From assembly GCF_900176275.1 (NCBI RefSeq), contig NZ_FWXD01000011.1, forward strand, positions 1 through 64,000: a DNA stretch of 64,000 nucleotides. Reading direction: 5' to 3'. The position numbers were made by a program, and so were the translations under genes. Below, one piece after another: positions 29,078 to 38,164 of the stretch. Below the pieces are notes generated by a model. The model worked only from the letters and a program-made list of their open reading frames with translations, did no database searches and was not told the DNA's origin. Within the stretch, counting starts at the first letter, position 1, and each line of letters begins with the position of its first letter. This DNA is from Andreprevotia lacus DSM 23236 (lineage in GTDB: Bacteria; Pseudomonadota; Gammaproteobacteria; Burkholderiales; Chitinibacteraceae).

Positions 29078-29440
29078 ATGCGCAAGCAGCAAGGTGTGAG
29101 CTTTGTCGGTTTCATCATTATCGCAATGGCGTTCATTTTTGCCGCGCTGCTCGTGATGAAGGTGTTCCCGGCTTATGTCGATTACTACTCGGTCAAGAAA
29201 GCGATCGACAATGTGGTGCGGGATGAAAACGGTTCTGATGCCCCGGCCGTACGCAGCGCGTTCGACAAGCAGATATTGATCAGCAACATTCAGGATATTG
29301 GCGCCAATGATTTGCGCGTGCAGGTGATCGCTGGCAATACCAAGGTGGCCGTTGATTACGAGAAGGTCGTACCGCTGTTCGGGAATGTCAGCCTGTTGTT
29401 CAATTTCAAATATGAAAAGATGGGCGGCGGCTCAAAATAA
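29078..29440 (+). CDS. DUF4845 membrane protein
   Basis: A 120-aa protein with one N-terminal TM helix (residues about 8-28, FVGFIIIAMAFIFAALLVMK) and a periplasmic domain with VFPAYVDYYSVKKAID. This family is regularly found between lepB and rnc in proteobacteria, as here. Function unknown. The gaps to lepB and rnc are short (28 and 15 nt). Confidence 0.9.
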   Translation: MRKQQGVSFVGFIIIAMAFIFAALLVMKVFPAYVDYYSVKKAIDNVVRDENGSDAPAVRSAFDKQILISNIQDIGANDLRVQVIAGNTKVAVDYEKVVPLFGNVSLLFNFKYEKMGGGSK

Positions 29441-29455
29441 GGCGTAGCAGAACAA

Positions 29456-30154
29456 GTGGTCATTCTTGCAACCGAGCGCCTGTGCAAGGCGCTCGGTTAT
29501 TCATTTTCAGAGCAGACTTTGCTGCGTCAAGCACTGACGCACCGCAGTCATTCGTCTACCAATAACGAACGCCTGGAGTTCATCGGCGACGGGGTGCTGA
29601 ACGCCACCATCGCACGCGCACTGTTTTTGCAGTTTCCGCAGTTGAACGAGGGCGAATTGTCGCGCCTGCGCGCCAGTCTGGTGCGCCAGGAGGCATTGGC
29701 CGAGGTCGCCAGTGCCTTGCAGCTGGGTGATTACCTGTTCCTGGGCGAGGGCGAGCTCAAGAGTGGTGGCCATCGTCGTCCGTCCATCCTGGCCGATGCG
29801 CTGGAAGCCATTTTTGGCGCCATCTGGCTGGACGGTGGCTTTGCCCAGTCCGAGGCAACCATCATGCGTTTGTTCCACGAACGCATCGGCCAGATTGATC
29901 CGTCGCAGGCGCTCAAGGACCCCAAGACCGGCCTGCAGGAGTGGCTGCAGGCGCGCAAGCAGCAATTGCCCGAATACAAGGTCGTGCGCCAGGAGGGTGA
30001 ATCGCCCAATCAGGTGTTCGAGGTGGCATGTGAAGTGGGCGGGCTGCAGATCAGCGCCAACGCGGAAGGCCCCAGCCGCCGCGCTGCCGAACAAAGTGCT
30101 GCGGCCCAGGTCATGCAGCAACTCAAAGAACGTTATCCCGGCAAGCGCCTTTAG
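29456..30154 (+). CDS. rnc: Ribonuclease III
   Basis: A 232-aa double-strand-specific endoribonuclease for rRNA and mRNA processing. Signature NERLEFIGDGVLN, second acidic set DALEAIFGAIWLDGG, and C-terminal dsRNA-binding domain about 155-225 (DPKTGLQEWLQ, GPSRRAAEQSAAAQ). GTG start at 29456 with a weak ribosome site. The usual GDSVL has GDGVL here, a conservative variant that leaves the catalytic acids intact. Confidence 0.97.
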   Translation: MVILATERLCKALGYSFSEQTLLRQALTHRSHSSTNNERLEFIGDGVLNATIARALFLQFPQLNEGELSRLRASLVRQEALAEVASALQLGDYLFLGEGELKSGGHRRPSILADALEAIFGAIWLDGGFAQSEATIMRLFHERIGQIDPSQALKDPKTGLQEWLQARKQQLPEYKVVRQEGESPNQVFEVACEVGGLQISANAEGPSRRAAEQSAAAQVMQQLKERYPGKRL

Positions 30155-30175
30155 CCTGCCGGCAGGAGTATCACC

Positions 30176-31108
30176 ATGAGCGAAATGCTGCTCGATCCCG
30201 CCGATGAGGCGGGTGATTACCGTTGTGGCTTTGTGGCCATCGTTGGACGTCCCAATGTGGGCAAATCCACCTTGATGAACCGGCTGATCGGCCAGAAGGT
30301 CAGCATCACCTCGCGCAAGGCGCAGACCACGCGCCATCGCATTACCGGCGTGCTTACGTCGGAAACGGCACAGTTCGTCTTTGTTGATACCCCGGGTTTT
30401 CAGACCAAGTACCGCAATGCGCTCAACCAGGCGATGAACCGCAGTGTGACCACTACGCTGGCCGATGTGGACGTGATCCTGTTCGTGATCGAGGCCGGGC
30501 GTTTTGGCGCGGCCGACCAGGAAGTGCTCAAGCTGCTGCCCAAGGACAGGCCGGTGGTGCTGGTGGTCAACAAGGTGGATGAGATCGCCGACAAGGCCAG
30601 CCTGTTGCCCTTCCTGTCCAGCATGTCGCAGCAGCGCGATTTTGCTGCCATCGTGCCGGTGGCTGCGCTCAAGGACCAGAAGCTGGACGTGCTGGTCGGG
30701 GCGGTAGAACCCATGCTGCCGCAGTCCGGCCCGTTTTACGACGAAGACCACGTCACCGATCGCAACGAGCGCTTCCTGGCTGCAGAGCTGATCCGTGAAA
30801 AAATCTTCCGCCTGATGGGCGACGAGCTGCCCTATGCCATGACGGTGGAAATCGAGAAATTCACCGAGGAAGAAACCAAGGACGGCCGTGAATTGCGCCA
30901 CATCCACGCTGCCGTGCTGGTTGACCGCGAAAGCCAGAAGTCCATGCTGATCGGCCGCAATGGCGAGAAGCTCAAGCGCATTGCCAGCGAGGCACGCCAG
31001 GACATGGAAAAGCTGTTCGACGCCAAAGTGTTCCTTGAGGTGTGGGTCAAGGTCAAGGGCGGTTGGGCTGACGATACCCGTCTGGTCCGTCAGTTCGGTT
31101 ACGAATAA
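30176..31108 (+). CDS. era: GTPase Era
   Basis: A 310-aa GTPase for 16S rRNA maturation and 30S assembly. G1 [10 protein letters not shown]2 TTRHRI, G3 DTPGF, G4 NKVD, then a KH domain with [18 protein letters not shown] and [17 protein letters not shown] 30176 lies after GGCAGGAG. It is 21 nt after rnc. Confidence 0.98.
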   Translation: MSEMLLDPADEAGDYRCGFVAIVGRPNVGKSTLMNRLIGQKVSITSRKAQTTRHRITGVLTSETAQFVFVDTPGFQTKYRNALNQAMNRSVTTTLADVDVILFVIEAGRFGAADQEVLKLLPKDRPVVLVVNKVDEIADKASLLPFLSSMSQQRDFAAIVPVAALKDQKLDVLVGAVEPMLPQSGPFYDEDHVTDRNERFLAAELIREKIFRLMGDELPYAMTVEIEKFTEEETKDGRELRHIHAAVLVDRESQKSMLIGRNGEKLKRIASEARQDMEKLFDAKVFLEVWVKVKGGWADDTRLVRQFGYE

Positions 31109-31128
31109 GGCAGGCGCGGCGGCTGGCG

Positions 31129-31896
31129 ATGGCGGGTAATACGCAGAGCAAGCCGGCAAAGCCGCGCAAACGCAAAAGTGCTGGCGACGCGCCACGCGTC
31201 GATGCGGCACCTGCGTTCATCCTGCACCAATATCCCTATCGCGAAACCAGCAAGTTGCTGGAGGTGTTCACGCGTGACCATGGCCGCGTCGTCATGGTGG
31301 CGCGTGGCACGCAGCGCCCGGGCTCGCAATTGCGAGGCGTGCTACTGGCTTTCCAGCCCATTTTGTTGTCCTGGTTTGGCAGCGGAGAGGTCAAGACCCT
31401 GCATGCCGCAGAATGGCAGGGCGGCACCCCACAGCTGACCGGCTTGCCCCTGCTGTGCGGCTTCTACCTGAACGAGCTGCTGCTCAAACTTTTGCCGCGC
31501 GAGGAACCAGACCCGGCATTGTTTGTCAGTTATTTCGAAGCCGTGCAGTCGCTTGCTGCATTAAGCGGTGCAGGCGTGGAACCGGTCTTGCGCAGTTTCG
31601 AATTGCAATTGCTGCGCCTTCAGGGATATGCGCCGGATTGGGGGCATGCCGAGGACGGCAGTCCGGTTCGGGCCGATGGTGAGTATGGCTTTTTGCCGGG
31701 GCAGGGGGTCGGTTTGCCACGGCCCGGCTGCATCGCTGTCGATGGGGCAACGCTGATCGAGGCCGCAGCGGGGGCCTTTGTCAGCGAGCGCACGCTCGCG
31801 CAAGGCAAGTTGCTGATCCGGGCTGCACTGGGCGACATACTGGCCGATACGCCGCTGCACACGCGCAGACTGTTGCTTGATTTGAACAAACTGTGA
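31129..31896 (+). CDS. recO: DNA repair protein RecO
   Basis: A 255-aa RecF-pathway protein: basic N-terminal extension (KPAKPRKRKS), OB-fold with AFILHQYPYRETSKLLEVFTRDHGRV, and helical C-terminal half with YLNELLLKLLPREEPDPALF and LRSFELQLLRLQGYAP. It helps load RecA on SSB-coated DNA. In many betaproteobacteria recO is followed by pdxJ; here it is followed by a STAS-like gene, so the cluster ends earlier. Confidence 0.95.
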   Translation: MAGNTQSKPAKPRKRKSAGDAPRVDAAPAFILHQYPYRETSKLLEVFTRDHGRVVMVARGTQRPGSQLRGVLLAFQPILLSWFGSGEVKTLHAAEWQGGTPQLTGLPLLCGFYLNELLLKLLPREEPDPALFVSYFEAVQSLAALSGAGVEPVLRSFELQLLRLQGYAPDWGHAEDGSPVRADGEYGFLPGQGVGLPRPGCIAVDGATLIEAAAGAFVSERTLAQGKLLIRAALGDILADTPLHTRRLLLDLNKL

Positions 31897-32079
31897 AAGC
31901 GCTTTCTTTTGCGCCATTCGTCACCACGAATGCGTTAGAATCATGTCAGTTTGTACTGTGCATGCGGGTTGCAGCAAAGATGGTCGTTGGCTGCAGGCGG
32001 CCATTCCGACGCATTCCCGGCATTTAAGCTATGCTGATTCTAGGTAGGGGTCAGAAATAAGTAGTGCGCAGGAGGGGGT

Positions 32080-32445
32080 ATGCTTACAATTAGTCACGAG
32101 CCGAACTATATTTACGTTGCCGTTGCCGGTGAGCTTACAGTTCACGATTTCCGTGAGTTCGAGAATGATGTGTTGTACGAGTTGCGCTTTCATGGCGCGG
32201 TCAACCTGCTTTTTGATCTGACCGAGATGCTGGGCTATACCCTCGACATGGCCATCGAAGAGATCCGCTTCACGCGTGCGCATCGGCGTGATTTCCAGCG
32301 CGTGGCCGTGGTGGCCAACGACCAGTGGATTACCTGGTCGGCATGGCTGAACCAGTTGCTGTCCGATGCGGAAATCGAAGTCTTTACCGATGTCGAAGGC
32401 GCACAGGCATGGCTCAACGAGTCGGCCGCCAGCGCTGCGGCCTGA
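32080..32445 (+). CDS. SpoIIAA-like STAS-fold protein
   Basis: A 121-aa soluble protein matching the SpoIIAA-like/DUF3478 pattern: ISHEPNYIYVAVAGELTVHDFREF, NLLFDLTEMLGYTL, RVAVVANDQWITW and a C-terminal EAQAWL-like helix. These proteins have an anti-sigma-factor-antagonist fold but usually lack the phosphorylated Ser, and their function is unclear. Ribosome site GGAGGGGG at 32071-32078 is strong. The 183-nt upstream gap after recO holds no recognisable site. Confidence 0.8.
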   Translation: MLTISHEPNYIYVAVAGELTVHDFREFENDVLYELRFHGAVNLLFDLTEMLGYTLDMAIEEIRFTRAHRRDFQRVAVVANDQWITWSAWLNQLLSDAEIEVFTDVEGAQAWLNESAASAAA

Positions 32446-32489
32446 GCTAGCTCCAACAACGCCTCGCTAACGAAGAGTTTATACGTGAC

Positions 32490-34187
32490 ATGATCGGTAG
32501 TTTGTTCTCCCGCGACAAATCGCCATTCCTTGGCCTCAAGCAGGCCGGTGCCTGGATCTCCAAACTGGAGCAGGACGATCCTGCCACACAGCGCAGCAAG
32601 CTGTTGCAGGCGCTGGATGACTTCCTGAACGTGCCGCGCAAGCTCGGCCTGGAAATGCTGCAGGCCGTGATGCTGGTGGACGATGCGGCACAAAGCGGAT
32701 TTGATGCGCTGTGCTACCAGTACATTTCCAACCCGCGCATGTCCAAGGAAATCGAGCAAAAGCTCTGGCGTGACATCGTCGGCTTTGCCCAGACCTGGGT
32801 ATCGGTGTACCAGCGCTTTGTGCAGCACGAAGTCAGCTCGGCGGAAAAGGCCGGCTTTGACGAGCGCATGCCGCAAGTACTGGCGCGTAGCCTGCATTAC
32901 CTGTCCATCCAGGCCAAATGGCATTATTTTCATTTCGAGAAAGTGCCGACCGAACTGTGGACGCTGATACATCGCCTGTATCGCCTGTCCGAGGTGGATG
33001 GCTTTGACAGCAACCCGTTCCAGCTCTATCCGCACCGGCAGGATGAAATCAGCTCGTGCGCTGACGAATACATCCAGATCCTGATGCTGGCCACGCTGTC
33101 CAGCAACAATTTGTCGGTGCGCCAGCTCGACTGGGCTGACCACTGGCTGGATCAATGGTCGAAGCAAATCCAGCTCTCACGCAAATACCAGCAGGAACGG
33201 CATCATTTCTGCATCAACCTGCAGGAATCATCCGGCCCGCAGAAAATCCAGCCCGACTCGGCCGGCGAGCCTTTTCGCTACTGGAGCCTGTTTGACCTGA
33301 TGGCCGATCTGCAGGACGTGCTGCGCCGGCTGGAGCAGGGGGTCGCCCCCAAGGATCTGGGGCTGGGCAGCGATATCCGCACGCCGGCCAGCCTGGAGCT
33401 GCTCAAGCATCTGGACATGTTCTGGACCATGGCGATCCGCAACTCGGAGATCAATCGCAGCGAGCGGCGCGAGGTGCGCAAGGCTGCCGATGTGGTTTAT
33501 GGCCTTGAGCGCATCTATGCCTGTGTGCGTGCCGACAACGACAAGTATTCACGCCAGCCGACCGAGACCAAGACCCAGGTCGATTACGACGAAATCATGG
33601 ACATGCGCTTGTATGGTTTCGTGTCGTCGCGCACACGGTCCAAGCAGCTGCACAATCCCTACACCGTGCCGACCAAGCAGCAGGATTGGGCCACCTGGAC
33701 CATAGAGAACGAATCGGATGGTGGTTATGGCGCCTTGCTGCGCTTCTCCGAGAACGAGTGGGTGCGCCCAGGCCTATTGCTGGCCGTTCGTCTTGGCGGT
33801 AGCGAAAACTGGCAGATCGCCGTAGTGCGGCGGCTGAGCCGCAAGAACGACGATGAGGTGTATGCCGGGGTGCAGGTGCTTTCCACCACCCCGGTAGCGG
33901 TGAACATGAATTCGGCCGAGCAGGACCGGCTGGAACAGATTTCGGTCACCGAAATGACGCCATTCGGTGTCGAGCTGCCGAACATGCGCACTGCCTTGTA
34001 TATCCCGCATCAGGTCGATGGTGCCAACATCAATACCCTGCTGATCCGCTCGGCCGACTATGGTTTGGGGCGCATCTATCGTGTGCAGGCACGTGATCGG
34101 GTGTTTACCGTCAGCCTCGGTCAGGTGATGGAAAAGGGCGTCGAATGGACGTGGGTTAGCGTGCAGGTGTTGCGGCAGGAGAATTGA
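32490..34187 (+). CDS. Large cytosolic protein with PilZ-like C-terminal part
   Basis: A 565-aa protein without signal peptide or TM helix. The first 300 residues are helical and rich in Trp and Tyr. Residues about 320-340 contain NRSERREVRKAADVV, an R-x-x-x-R set, and about 85 residues further on is WTIENESDGGYGALL, which fits the PilZ [DN]xSxxG motif. The spacing is larger than in ordinary PilZ domains, so a split or divergent PilZ is inferred, not proven. It follows the STAS-like gene by 44 nt. A terminator follows. Confidence 0.6.
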   Translation: MIGSLFSRDKSPFLGLKQAGAWISKLEQDDPATQRSKLLQALDDFLNVPRKLGLEMLQAVMLVDDAAQSGFDALCYQYISNPRMSKEIEQKLWRDIVGFAQTWVSVYQRFVQHEVSSAEKAGFDERMPQVLARSLHYLSIQAKWHYFHFEKVPTELWTLIHRLYRLSEVDGFDSNPFQLYPHRQDEISSCADEYIQILMLATLSSNNLSVRQLDWADHWLDQWSKQIQLSRKYQQERHHFCINLQESSGPQKIQPDSAGEPFRYWSLFDLMADLQDVLRRLEQGVAPKDLGLGSDIRTPASLELLKHLDMFWTMAIRNSEINRSERREVRKAADVVYGLERIYACVRADNDKYSRQPTETKTQVDYDEIMDMRLYGFVSSRTRSKQLHNPYTVPTKQQDWATWTIENESDGGYGALLRFSENEWVRPGLLLAVRLGGSENWQIAVVRRLSRKNDDEVYAGVQVLSTTPVAVNMNSAEQDRLEQISVTEMTPFGVELPNMRTALYIPHQVDGANINTLLIRSADYGLGRIYRVQARDRVFTVSLGQVMEKGVEWTWVSVQVLRQEN

Positions 34188-34197
34188 TCGCAATACC

Positions 34198-34237
34198 CGA
34201 TAAAAAAACGGCGCCCCATGGCGCCGTTTTTTTATCG
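34198..34237. terminator. Bidirectional terminator between convergent genes
   Basis: CGATAAAAAAACGGCGCC-CCAT-GGCGCCG followed by seven T and ATCG: a near-perfect 18-bp stem with A and T tracts on either side. It serves the plus-strand gene ending at 34187 and the minus-strand esterase ending at 34249. Confidence 0.93.
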
Positions 34238-34248
34238 GTCTGGTTCGC

Positions 34249-34920
34249 TCAAGCCAGTTGTTTGGCGAGGAAGGCCCCGATGTGCTGGATTTCCGGCAGG
34301 CATACCGAGTGCGGCATCGGGTAGGTATGCCAGCTGAGTGGGTTGCCCAGCCGTTGTACCGTTTCCATGGCCTGCTGGCCCAGCAGCATGGGCACTACCG
34401 GGTCTGCCGTACCATGCCCGGCAAAGACCGGCGTGGCGTGATTGGCCGCCAGCGCATCGCCTTCAAGCAGCTCGGGCGCAGGGATATAGGTGGACAGCGC
34501 AATGATGCCGGCCAGTGGCTCGGGGTGCGTCAGGCCGGCGGTATAGGCAATCGCGCCGCCTTGCGAGAAACCCGCCAGCACGATGTGCGATGATGGAATG
34601 CCGCGTGCGTTTTCTGCCGCGATCAGTGCGCGAATCTGCGCCACCGACGCCAGCACGCCGGCCCGATCCGCATGGCGGTTGATCTGGTCGAAGAACACGA
34701 TGTCATACCACGCGCGCATCACATAGCCGTTGTTGCAGGTGATCGGCATATGCGGCGCATGCGGGAAGATGAAACGCACCGCCAGATCGTCCGGCAAGCC
34801 CAGCTCGGGTACGACAGGCACGAAGTCGCTGCCATCGGCACCCAGCCCGTGCAGCCAGATCACGCTGGCGGTGGGCTTGGCGCCAGTGCTTACTTCCTCA
34901 TAGGGCAACAAATCGCTCAT
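34249..34920 (-). CDS. Phospholipase/carboxylesterase (alpha/beta hydrolase)
   Basis: A 223-aa cytosolic serine hydrolase of the YpfH/acyl-protein-thioesterase group: WLHGLGADGSDF oxyanion region, nucleophile elbow LAGFSQGGA, Asp in GHGTADPVVP, and His in PMPHSVCLPEI. Substrate unknown; carboxylic esters of short chains are usual. ATG at 34920 after AAGGAA, one base after the mog stop codon, last gene of the darP-HAD-mog-esterase run. Confidence 0.92.
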   Translation of the reverse strand: MSDLLPYEEVSTGAKPTASVIWLHGLGADGSDFVPVVPELGLPDDLAVRFIFPHAPHMPITCNNGYVMRAWYDIVFFDQINRHADRAGVLASVAQIRALIAAENARGIPSSHIVLAGFSQGGAIAYTAGLTHPEPLAGIIALSTYIPAPELLEGDALAANHATPVFAGHGTADPVVPMLLGQQAMETVQRLGNPLSWHTYPMPHSVCLPEIQHIGAFLAKQLA

Positions 34921-34921
34921 T

Positions 34922-35506
34922 TCATTCCTTGGGCTTGAGGGCGCTCTTGGGACGGAAGGCAGCGACGACCTCCGGCCGGGTTTCGATATAGGGGCCGTCC
35001 AGCAGCTGGATGCAATAGGGCACGCTGGCGAAGATGCCGTGTACCACCACCTTGCCGTCAGCATCCTTCACGCCTTCCAGCGTTTCCTTGATGGACTTGG
35101 GCTGGCCGGGCAGGTTGAGGATCAGGCTGTCGCCCCGAATCACGCCCGTCTGGCGGCTGAGAATGGCGGTGGGCACGTAATGCAGGCTGATCTGGCGCAT
35201 CTGCTCGCCAAAGCCTGGCATCACCCGGTCGGCCACCGCCAGCGTGGCATCGGGGGTCACGTCGCGCCGGGCCGGGCCGGTGCCACCGGTAGTCAACACC
35301 AGCTGGCAGCCGCATTCGTCCACCAGTTGCTTGAGCGTAGCTTCGATTTGCGGCTGCTCATCGGGGATCAGCCGTTGTTCCAGCGAAAACGGCGTGAGCA
35401 GCGCACCGGCCAGCCATTCGGCCAGCGCGGGCAGTCCCTTGTCTTCATACACACCGCTGCTGGCGCGGTCCGAGACCGACACCAGGCCGATTTTCAGCTC
35501 AGCCAT
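34922..35506 (-). CDS. mog: Molybdopterin adenylyltransferase (Mog/MoaB family)
   Basis: A 194-aa protein that adenylylates molybdopterin before metal insertion. Conserved LTTGGTGPARRDVTPDAT, MRQISLHYVPTAILSRQ and LPGQPKSIKETLEGV. ATG at 35506; the start lies inside the end of the HAD gene (8-nt overlap). No other molybdenum cofactor gene is in the window. Confidence 0.93.
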   Translation of the reverse strand: MAELKIGLVSVSDRASSGVYEDKGLPALAEWLAGALLTPFSLEQRLIPDEQPQIEATLKQLVDECGCQLVLTTGGTGPARRDVTPDATLAVADRVMPGFGEQMRQISLHYVPTAILSRQTGVIRGDSLILNLPGQPKSIKETLEGVKDADGKVVVHGIFASVPYCIQLLDGPYIETRPEVVAAFRPKSALKPKE

Positions 35507-36161
35507 GCGTGCGCAAGACCTCAAGACGGATGCCGCCCGGCTCGACATGCAGCGCGATGTCATGCCAGTTGCCGATCACCAGATCGGCTTCGTGCAGTTG
35601 CTCGACCGGATGCGAGGTGGCCAGCGCCACCACGGTCATGCCGGCTGCTTTGCCGGAACGGATGCCGCTGACGGCATCTTCGAACACCAGGCAATCTGCC
35701 GGGTCCACGCCGTGGTGTTCGGCGGCCATCAGGTAGGGCTCCGGGTGCGGCTTGCCGTTGGTCACGTCATCGCCGCCTATCATGTGGTCGGACACTTCCA
35801 GCCCGACAAAGCCCAGCTTGGCCCGGGCCAGTGCATGGGTGGCCGAAGTGACGATGGACCAGCGCGCGCCGCCCAGCGAGGCCAGCATGGCCTGCACGCC
35901 GGCAATGGCCACCGTGCCGTCCAGCGTGACAGCCTCTTCGGCCAGCAGCTGTTCTACCTCGGCATGCACATCCAGGTGCGGCGCTACTTCGGGGATCACT
36001 TCCTGCCCGCGCCGGCCGTGTATCTTGCTGAACAGCAGCGGGATATCGACACCGTGGCGTTCGGCCCAGCGTCGCCACACTAACTCGATGGCCGGGGTGG
36101 AGTCGATCAAAGTGCCATCCATGTCGAAGAATACGGCAGCGAAGGTCCGGTTAAGGGTCAC
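35499..36161 (-). CDS. HAD-superfamily phosphatase (sugar-phosphatase type)
   Basis: A 220-aa hydrolase: nucleophile motif FFDMDGTLIDSTP, motif II VTSATHA, motif III NGKPHPEPYL and motif IV VFEDAVSGIRSGKAAGM. Resembles beta-phosphoglucomutase-like and YfbT/YniC-type sugar phosphatases. GTG start overlaps the darP stop (GTGA). Substrate cannot be told from sequence. Confidence 0.92.
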   Translation of the reverse strand: MTLNRTFAAVFFDMDGTLIDSTPAIELVWRRWAERHGVDIPLLFSKIHGRRGQEVIPEVAPHLDVHAEVEQLLAEEAVTLDGTVAIAGVQAMLASLGGARWSIVTSATHALARAKLGFVGLEVSDHMIGGDDVTNGKPHPEPYLMAAEHHGVDPADCLVFEDAVSGIRSGKAAGMTVVALATSHPVEQLHEADLVIGNWHDIALHVEPGGIRLEVLRTHG

Positions 36162-36733
36162 GTTTCGTCCTTGTCGTCATCGTCGCCCTTATCCAGTTCG
36201 GCACCGGGCAGGGCGGGTTCGGGGTGGTAGCTCTTCAGTAGCTGGAACAGCTCGCGGAAAGCCTTGGGCGGCTTCTGTTGCTCGCGTTCCTTGTGAATAT
36301 TGCGGATCAGCTGGCGCAATTGCTGGACATCGGCCTGCGGGTGCGCGGCGATGAAGCTTTCCAGCGCCTTGGGGTCGTCCACCAACTGGTCGCGCTGGCG
36401 CTCAAGCTGATGCAGCCAGGCATTGTGGCGATCCGATACGCCGGCAATCGCATCCAGCAGTTCCTTGATCGGCGCCGGGTCGATCTGGCGCATCCACTTG
36501 CCGATGTATTGCTTCTGCCGCGCGACTGCACCGTTGGCGGTCAGCTTCTTGGCCTCGATCAGCGCGTTGTACAGGCGCTCAGGCAGATTCAGGCTTTGCA
36601 GCAGCTTCTTGTCGAGCGGGATCAGTGCCTCGCCCATCTCTTGCAGCGCATCCGATTCGCGCTTGAGTTGGGACTTGCTGACGGGCTCGAAGTCATCGTC
36701 GGCGGCGTCGGGTCGGGAGTTATGTCGTGCCAT
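36158..36733 (-). CDS. darP: Ribosome-associated protein DarP (YjgA)
   Basis: A 191-aa DUF615 protein: SKSQLKRESDALQEMGEALI, ALIEAKKLTANGAVARQKQYIGK and a C-terminal acidic LDKGDDDDKDET. DarP binds immature 50S subunits in E. coli. ATG 36733 (MARHNSRP) preferred; an upstream GTG 12 codons earlier is possible. First gene of the four-gene minus-strand operon, divergent from pmbA with 99 nt between; the adjacent darP and pmbA genes are a known gammaproteobacterial and betaproteobacterial arrangement. Confidence 0.93.
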   Translation of the reverse strand: MARHNSRPDAADDDFEPVSKSQLKRESDALQEMGEALIPLDKKLLQSLNLPERLYNALIEAKKLTANGAVARQKQYIGKWMRQIDPAPIKELLDAIAGVSDRHNAWLHQLERQRDQLVDDPKALESFIAAHPQADVQQLRQLIRNIHKEREQQKPPKAFRELFQLLKSYHPEPALPGAELDKGDDDDKDET

Positions 36734-36832
36734 GGCGGGAAGCGGAGAAGCAAAAGCGCTATTATCCACCTATTCCCATTCGCATTCGATCCGGAATTTG
36801 CTCCGGTTCCTGCCCCGATCACAAGGAAGCCC

Positions 36833-38164
36833 ATGTCCGCGTTCAGTTTCAGCCAGCAACAGTTTGCCGATCTGGTTCAATTCACCCTCGACGAAGCGCG
36901 CCGCCAGGGCGCGACTGCATGCGACGTCGATGCCTCGGAAGGCGTGGGGCAGAACGTATCGGTGCGGCTGGGCGAGGTGGAAACCATCGAATACAACCGT
37001 GACAAGGGGGTGGGCGTCACGGTCTATCTCGGGCAGCGCAAGGGCCACGCCAGCACGTCCGACTTTTCGCAGCAGGCGTTGATCGACTCCGTGGCCGCCG
37101 CACTGGCGATTGCGCGTTATACCGCCGAGGACGAACACGCAGGTCTCGCCGATCCCAAGTTGTTTGCTACCAGCTTTCCGGATTTTGACCTGAACCACCC
37201 TTGGTCGTTGCCGGTTGAGGACGCGATCGCGCTGGCGCGCAATTGCGAGGCGGCCGGGCAGGCAGTGGATGCGCGCATCGGCAATTCCGAGGGCGCCACG
37301 GTCAGCACCTCGGCCACGCGCTGGGTGTATGCCAATTCGCTCGGCTTCATCGGCCACGGCGAGGGCACGCGCCACAGTATTTCCGCCGCGCTGATTGCCG
37401 AAGACGACAGCGGCATGCAACGCGATTACTGGTACACCAGCGCCCGCGCTCAGGCCGATCTGGACAGCGCGGCAGCCGTGGGCCGCCGTGCCGGCGAGCG
37501 CGCAGTGCGCCGCCTGGGTGCGCGCCGCGTCAAGACCGGCGAATACCCGGTGCTGTTCGAGGCCCCGGTGGCCGGCTCGCTGATTTCCCACTGGGTATCG
37601 GCCGTCAGTGGCTCCAGCCTGTATCGCAAATCCAGCTTTTTGCTGGATAGCCTGGGCCAGCAGGTGTTCTCGCCGCTGGTGAACATCGTGGAAGACCCGT
37701 TCCTGCTGCGCGGCCAGGCCAGCGGCGCGTTCGATGCCGAAGGCGTGGCTACCACGCGGCGTGATCTGGTCAGCGGCGGTGTGCTCAACGGCTATTTCCT
37801 GTCCAGCTACAGCGCACGCAAGCTGGGCATGAGCACCACCGGCAATGCCGGTGGCCCGCACAACCTGCTGGTGGGCGCCACAGCCACCTTCCCGCAATTG
37901 CTGCAGCAACTGGGCACCGGCCTGTTGGTGACCGAGCTGCTCGGCCATGGCATCAATATGGTGACCGGCGATTACTCACGCGGCGCGGCTGGCTTCTGGG
38001 TGGAAAACGGCGTGATCCAGCACGCGGTGGAAGAAATCACCATTGCGGGCAACCTGCGCGACATGTTCAAGGGCATCGTCGGCATCGGTGACGACGTGGT
38101 GCCGGGCAGCAGCAAGCGCGTCGGCTCCATCCTGCTCGACAAGCTGACCGTGGCGGGCGACTGA
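36833..38164 (+). CDS. pmbA: Metalloprotease PmbA/TldE
   Basis: A 443-aa partner subunit of the TldD/TldE zinc protease, which processes peptides such as microcin B17 and degrades some antitoxins. Conserved VRLGEVETIEYNRDKGVGVTVY, GTRHSISAALIA, GLLVTELLGHGINMVTGDYSRGAAGFWVENG. AAGGAAG at 36823-36829 sets ATG 36833. The stop shares one base with the next start (TGATG). Confidence 0.95.
   Translation: MSAFSFSQQQFADLVQFTLDEARRQGATACDVDASEGVGQNVSVRLGEVETIEYNRDKGVGVTVYLGQRKGHASTSDFSQQALIDSVAAALAIARYTAEDEHAGLADPKLFATSFPDFDLNHPWSLPVEDAIALARNCEAAGQAVDARIGNSEGATVSTSATRWVYANSLGFIGHGEGTRHSISAALIAEDDSGMQRDYWYTSARAQADLDSAAAVGRRAGERAVRRLGARRVKTGEYPVLFEAPVAGSLISHWVSAVSGSSLYRKSSFLLDSLGQQVFSPLVNIVEDPFLLRGQASGAFDAEGVATTRRDLVSGGVLNGYFLSSYSARKLGMSTTGNAGGPHNLLVGATATFPQLLQQLGTGLLVTELLGHGINMVTGDYSRGAAGFWVENGVIQHAVEEITIAGNLRDMFKGIVGIGDDVVPGSSKRVGSILLDKLTVAGD

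Noticed and set aside
31896-31912. Palindrome GAAAGCGCTTTC plus TTTT after recO as a terminator
   Set aside because: The stem has no room for a loop, so it cannot form a standard terminator hairpin.
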